From the NCBI GenBank assembly GCA_964514395.1, contig CAZEQK010000036.1:1-36592 (forward strand): 36,592 nucleotides of DNA, written 5' to 3'. Position 1 is the first letter of the stretch; each line of letters opens with the position of its first letter. Under the pieces are notes generated by a model. The model had not been told where the DNA came from. It ran no database searches and saw only the letters and a list, made by a program, of their open reading frames with translations. The position numbers were made by a program, and so were the translations under genes. Source of the DNA: CAZEQK01 sp964514395. GTDB lineage: Bacteria; Bacillota; Bacilli; Tepidibacillales; Tepidibacillaceae. This document shows, in pieces, positions 33,597 to 36,592 of the stretch.

Positions 33597-34328
33597 ATGA
33601 AGAAAGCTATATTACTGATAGGGCATGGCTCATCGAAGCAAAGTTGGGTAGATCGAATCGATCATTTAATACAAAATGTTGATAGTAAAGTACCGATCAT
33701 CATCTCCTTTTTAGAAAAGGTTGAAGGCCGATTAATAAGGGATGGGATTAAAAGATTAAGAGAGATCGAAGCAACGGATTTATTGATTGTCCCCTTATTT
33801 GTATCATCAGGTAGCACTCATATGCTGGACATAAAAAATGAGCTTGCTCCATTTATAGATGAATTTCAATTCACCTATGCTTCGGCAATGGATGACAGCC
33901 CATATGTGGTAGACCATATCATTACTGAGGCAAAGCGCTTATCGATAGCTGAAAGGGATGAAGTGCTTTTATTAATTGGACACGGCAGTGACAAGGAAGG
34001 CTTTGATCAAAAGTGGCATGGGATATTAGAGAGCTTAAAGGATAAAATAAGTCAAATAACAGATTATAGACAAGTAGAATATGCAACCTTCCTTCCGAAT
34101 ACAATGATAACGAAGCTAGATAATTTAGTAGAAAAAAAGGATGATATCATTGTCATTCCACTCTTCCTTAGTGAAGGTATTTTTACCAATAGAAAAATTC
34201 CTAATATCTTAAAGAACTATCAGGTAAAATATAACGGGGTATCCTATATTGAAGGAAATTGGATCGCTGACTGGATTACGGATAACATAAAAAGCTATAC
34301 TCAGAATGAAGACATGCTTAAATCATAA
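33597..34328 (+). CDS. CbiX/SirB-family chelatase-like protein (two repeats)
   Basis: A 243-residue protein made of two CbiX-type halves. The first has GHGSSK near the start and VPLFVSSGSTHMLDI, which supply the two histidines that bind metal in sirohydrochlorin chelatases. The second has LLIGHGSD, YATFLPNT and IPLFLSEGIFTNRKIP, where the second histidine is absent. So the N-terminal half is probably the active one. Relatives insert cobalt or iron into sirohydrochlorin, but no other tetrapyrrole gene is nearby. The start is the second of two ATGs (33588, 33597), placed nine bases after AAGGA. Confidence 0.8.
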   Translation: MKKAILLIGHGSSKQSWVDRIDHLIQNVDSKVPIIISFLEKVEGRLIRDGIKRLREIEATDLLIVPLFVSSGSTHMLDIKNELAPFIDEFQFTYASAMDDSPYVVDHIITEAKRLSIAERDEVLLLIGHGSDKEGFDQKWHGILESLKDKISQITDYRQVEYATFLPNTMITKLDNLVEKKDDIIVIPLFLSEGIFTNRKIPNILKNYQVKYNGVSYIEGNWIADWITDNIKSYTQNEDMLKS

Positions 34329-34378
34329 CATATCATGAGTCATGTAAAAGAAAATACAAAGGATTTGGGTGATCATTG

Positions 34379-35281
34379 ATGACTAGAGCCCGTTTCATTT
34401 ATAATCCAACATCAGGAAGGGAACTCATTAAAAAAAATTTACACGATATATTAGATATTCTTGAAAGCTATGGAATAGAAACCTCTACCCATCAAACAAA
34501 GGGCTTTAAGGATGCGACAAAGGCAGCTAAGGAAGCTACAGAAAAAGGATTTGACATTGTCATTGCAGCTGGAGGTGACGGAACAATCTATGAGATAATA
34601 AATGGACTAAGCGAGTCTACCAATAGGCCAAAATTAGGCATTATTCCTGCTGGAACAACAAATGATTTTGCCAGAGCGTTAGGTATTCCTAGGGATTTGA
34701 AAAAAGCGGCAGCATTAATCGGTGAACAAGAAAGTATGGCGATTGATATTGGAAAATATAATCGTAGATATTTTATCAATATAGCAGGTGGTGGTAAGCT
34801 TACCGAGCTTACCTATGAAGTGCCAAGTAAATTAAAAACGGTCCTTGGACAGCTTGCTTATTATGCTCGTGGCATAGAGAAGCTACCATTTATAAAACCG
34901 ATCAATGTGACCTTTGAAACCGATGAGAGGGTATTTACTGAAGAGGTTATGTTATTTTTAATTGCTAATAGTAATTCAGTTGGTGGGTTTGAAAAATTAG
35001 CTCCTCAAGCAGATTTAACCGATGGATTATTTGATGTCATCATCGTAAAGAAAACAAATCTAGCAGAGTTTATCCGTATTACATCATTAGCGTTAAAGGG
35101 TGAGCATTTATCAGATGAAAATGTCATTCATATCAAGACAAAGAGGATAAAGGTGCTTGCAAAGGATGGGAACAAGGTATTAATAAATCTTGATGGTGAG
35201 CTTGGTGGAAGTCTTCCAGGGGAATTTGAAGTCCTGCCACAGCATATAGAGGTTTTTATCAATAATAAGGATAGTAACTAG
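34379..35281 (+). CDS. dgkB: Diacylglycerol kinase (DgkB/YerQ family)
   Basis: A soluble lipid kinase (300 residues) of the DAGK catalytic family. It phosphorylates diacylglycerol, returning it from lipoteichoic acid synthesis to phospholipid. It opens with ARFIYNPTSGRE, has the nucleotide loop AAGGDGTIYEIINGL (from about 65), IPAGTTNDFARALG and the C-terminal LINLDGELGGSLPGEFEVLP. The ATG follows GGGTGATC, which matches the distal part of the anti-Shine-Dalgarno. A TTG one codon upstream is possible. rlmCD starts 16 bases after the stop, as in B. subtilis (dgkB-yefA). Confidence 0.94.
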   Translation: MTRARFIYNPTSGRELIKKNLHDILDILESYGIETSTHQTKGFKDATKAAKEATEKGFDIVIAAGGDGTIYEIINGLSESTNRPKLGIIPAGTTNDFARALGIPRDLKKAAALIGEQESMAIDIGKYNRRYFINIAGGGKLTELTYEVPSKLKTVLGQLAYYARGIEKLPFIKPINVTFETDERVFTEEVMLFLIANSNSVGGFEKLAPQADLTDGLFDVIIVKKTNLAEFIRITSLALKGEHLSDENVIHIKTKRIKVLAKDGNKVLINLDGELGGSLPGEFEVLPQHIEVFINNKDSN

Positions 35282-35297
35282 TGGAAGGAACAAATCG

Positions 35298-36592
35298 ATG
35301 GCAAAAGCAGAAATTCAAGTACCAGTTAAAAAAAATGAATACATAGAGATGGAGTTTTCAGGGCTAGGTTATAGTGGAGAAGGAGTAGGAAAGTACCATG
35401 GTTATACTCTATTTGTCCCTGGTGCCTTACCTGAAGAAAAGGCAAAGGTAAAGGTAGTAAAAGTAAACAAGAATTATGGTTATGGTAGACTGATTAAAAT
35501 AATAGAAGCGAGTGAAGAAAGGATAGAGCCTCATTGTACTATCTATAAAGAATGTGGTGGCTGCCAGCTTCAGCATCTGTCTTATCAAGGTCAATTGGAG
35601 CAAAAGCAAAAAGCAGTAGAGAATAATCTATTAAGAATTGGTAAGATAGATCACGTCACCGTCAATCCGACATTGGGAATGGAAGTTCCTTGGAATTATC
35701 GTAATAAATCACAGGTTCCTTTTGCAGAAAGAGAAGGTGGCCTTGTCGCTGGGTTTTATCAAAAAGGAACACATCAAGTGATTCCGATGGATCGTTGTGT
35801 GATTCAACAGGAAAATAGTGATGAAGTGATACAAGCGGTACGTAAAATTGCTGAAAAATTAGGGATTTCCGCATATGATGAAAGAACCCATCGAGGTGTG
35901 CTACGACATGTAATTGTCAGAGTAGGAGTGAATACAGGTGAATTGATGGTCATCATTGTAACCAATGGAGAGAATTTTCAGCAGAAGGACAGACTTATCC
36001 CTCAATTGATAGAGAGAATTCCTCATTTAACAAGTCTTGTTCAAAATGTTAACAAAGAGAAGACCAATGTGATTTTGGGATATAAATCGATCACATTATG
36101 GGGTAGGGATGTCATTTACGATACGATTGGTGATGTGAGATTTGCTATTTCACCACGCTCCTTTTATCAAGTAAATCCAGAACAAACAAAGGTACTATAT
36201 GAGAAAGCGTTAGAATATGCAGAGTTGACTGGTAAGGAAACGGTAATCGATGCCTATTGTGGGATTGGTACGATATCGCTATTTTTAGCTAAGAAAGCAA
36301 AGCAGGTCTATGGGGTAGAAATTATTCCTGAGGCAATAAAGGATGCAAAGAAAAATGCAGAATTAAATGGAATAACCAATGTGGAATTTACCGTTGGTGA
36401 AGCAGAAAATATCATTCCCGCATGGCACAAGCAAGGGATACAATCAGATGTCGTGGTCGTAGATCCACCAAGAAAGGGACTAACTGAAACACTAATTGAA
36501 TCTATAGTAGCGATGAAACCAGAAAAGGTAGTCTATGTCTCCTGTAACCCAAGTACCCTAGCAAGGGATTTAAGGATTTTCGAGGATGGTGG
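35298..36592 (+). CDS. rlmCD: 23S rRNA (uracil-5-)-methyltransferase RlmCD, partial at the right end
   Basis: A SAM-dependent RNA methyltransferase of the RumA/TrmA family, cut off by the end of the window after 431 codons. The N-terminal TRAM domain (about 10-70) is followed by the iron-sulphur cysteines Cys 80, 86 and 89 (CTIYKECGGC) and Cys 167 (DRCVI). The methyltransferase fold has VIDAYCGIGTISLFLAKKA, VVVDPPRKGL and the catalytic cysteine of VYVSCNPSTLARD (about residue 416). In B. subtilis the single enzyme YefA/RlmCD modifies both U747 and U1939. The ATG follows GTGGAAGGAA. Confidence 0.93.
   Translation, partial: MAKAEIQVPVKKNEYIEMEFSGLGYSGEGVGKYHGYTLFVPGALPEEKAKVKVVKVNKNYGYGRLIKIIEASEERIEPHCTIYKECGGCQLQHLSYQGQLEQKQKAVENNLLRIGKIDHVTVNPTLGMEVPWNYRNKSQVPFAEREGGLVAGFYQKGTHQVIPMDRCVIQQENSDEVIQAVRKIAEKLGISAYDERTHRGVLRHVIVRVGVNTGELMVIIVTNGENFQQKDRLIPQLIERIPHLTSLVQNVNKEKTNVILGYKSITLWGRDVIYDTIGDVRFAISPRSFYQVNPEQTKVLYEKALEYAELTGKETVIDAYCGIGTISLFLAKKAKQVYGVEIIPEAIKDAKKNAELNGITNVEFTVGEAENIIPAWHKQGIQSDVVVVDPPRKGLTETLIESIVAMKPEKVVYVSCNPSTLARDLRIFEDG

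Overview
The window is low-GC Gram-positive chromosomal DNA, most likely from the Bacillales. Signs of this are strong AGGAGG-type ribosome binding sites, frequent TTG and GTG starts, lipoprotein signal peptides, and a gene backbone close to the Bacillus subtilis stretch purD ... yerC, pcrB-pcrA-ligA-camS ... gatCAB, dgkB, rlmCD. No rRNA, tRNA, CRISPR, prophage or transposase gene was seen.

Layout. 1-1267: purD, with a bidirectional terminator. 1296-4187: minus-strand genes for a 45-residue membrane peptide, a DUF2892 membrane protein and an APC amino-acid permease, with a divergent LysR regulator. 4188-4777: gene-poor, holding a decayed small minus-strand gene (possibly SpoVG-like) and a strong dyad upstream of yerC. 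4778-10176: yerC with its terminator, then pcrB, pcrA and ligA. 10275-16980: a C4-dicarboxylate-type TRAP transporter locus (two tandem binding lipoproteins, DctQ, DctM) followed by a CitA/DcuS-like sensor kinase and response regulator. This block and a minus-strand YtvI-like protein lie between ligA and camS, which are neighbours in B. subtilis. 18330-19448: camS, whose real start may be a rare AUA codon.

19519-23983 is a proline-to-glutamate module: proline dehydrogenase (minus), a PAS-AAA+-Fis sigma-54 activator (plus) and P5C dehydrogenase (plus). Both enzyme genes have textbook -24/-12 promoters. Each has the same 12-mer TACAACTTTGTA, in the same orientation, about 120 bp upstream of the predicted start of transcription. 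This suggests one activator switches on both steps.

24051-25747 holds two direct copies of a ~174-nt structured repeat flanking a two-gene cassette (GyrI-like protein and VOC-like protein). A third, internally deleted copy lies just after dctM (14491-14538). The copies share an 81-nt identical core, and three of the four arm differences I examined keep base pairing as G-U. The repeat is either a small mobile element or a structured RNA, and is the best candidate here for something undescribed.

25792-36592 holds an alpha/beta hydrolase, mtnN-luxS (S-adenosylhomocysteine recycling, AI-2), a WecA/TagO-type phosphotransferase, ktrB, gatCAB (Asn/Gln-tRNA amidation), a two-repeat CbiX/SirB-like chelatase, dgkB and the start of rlmCD, which runs off the right end.
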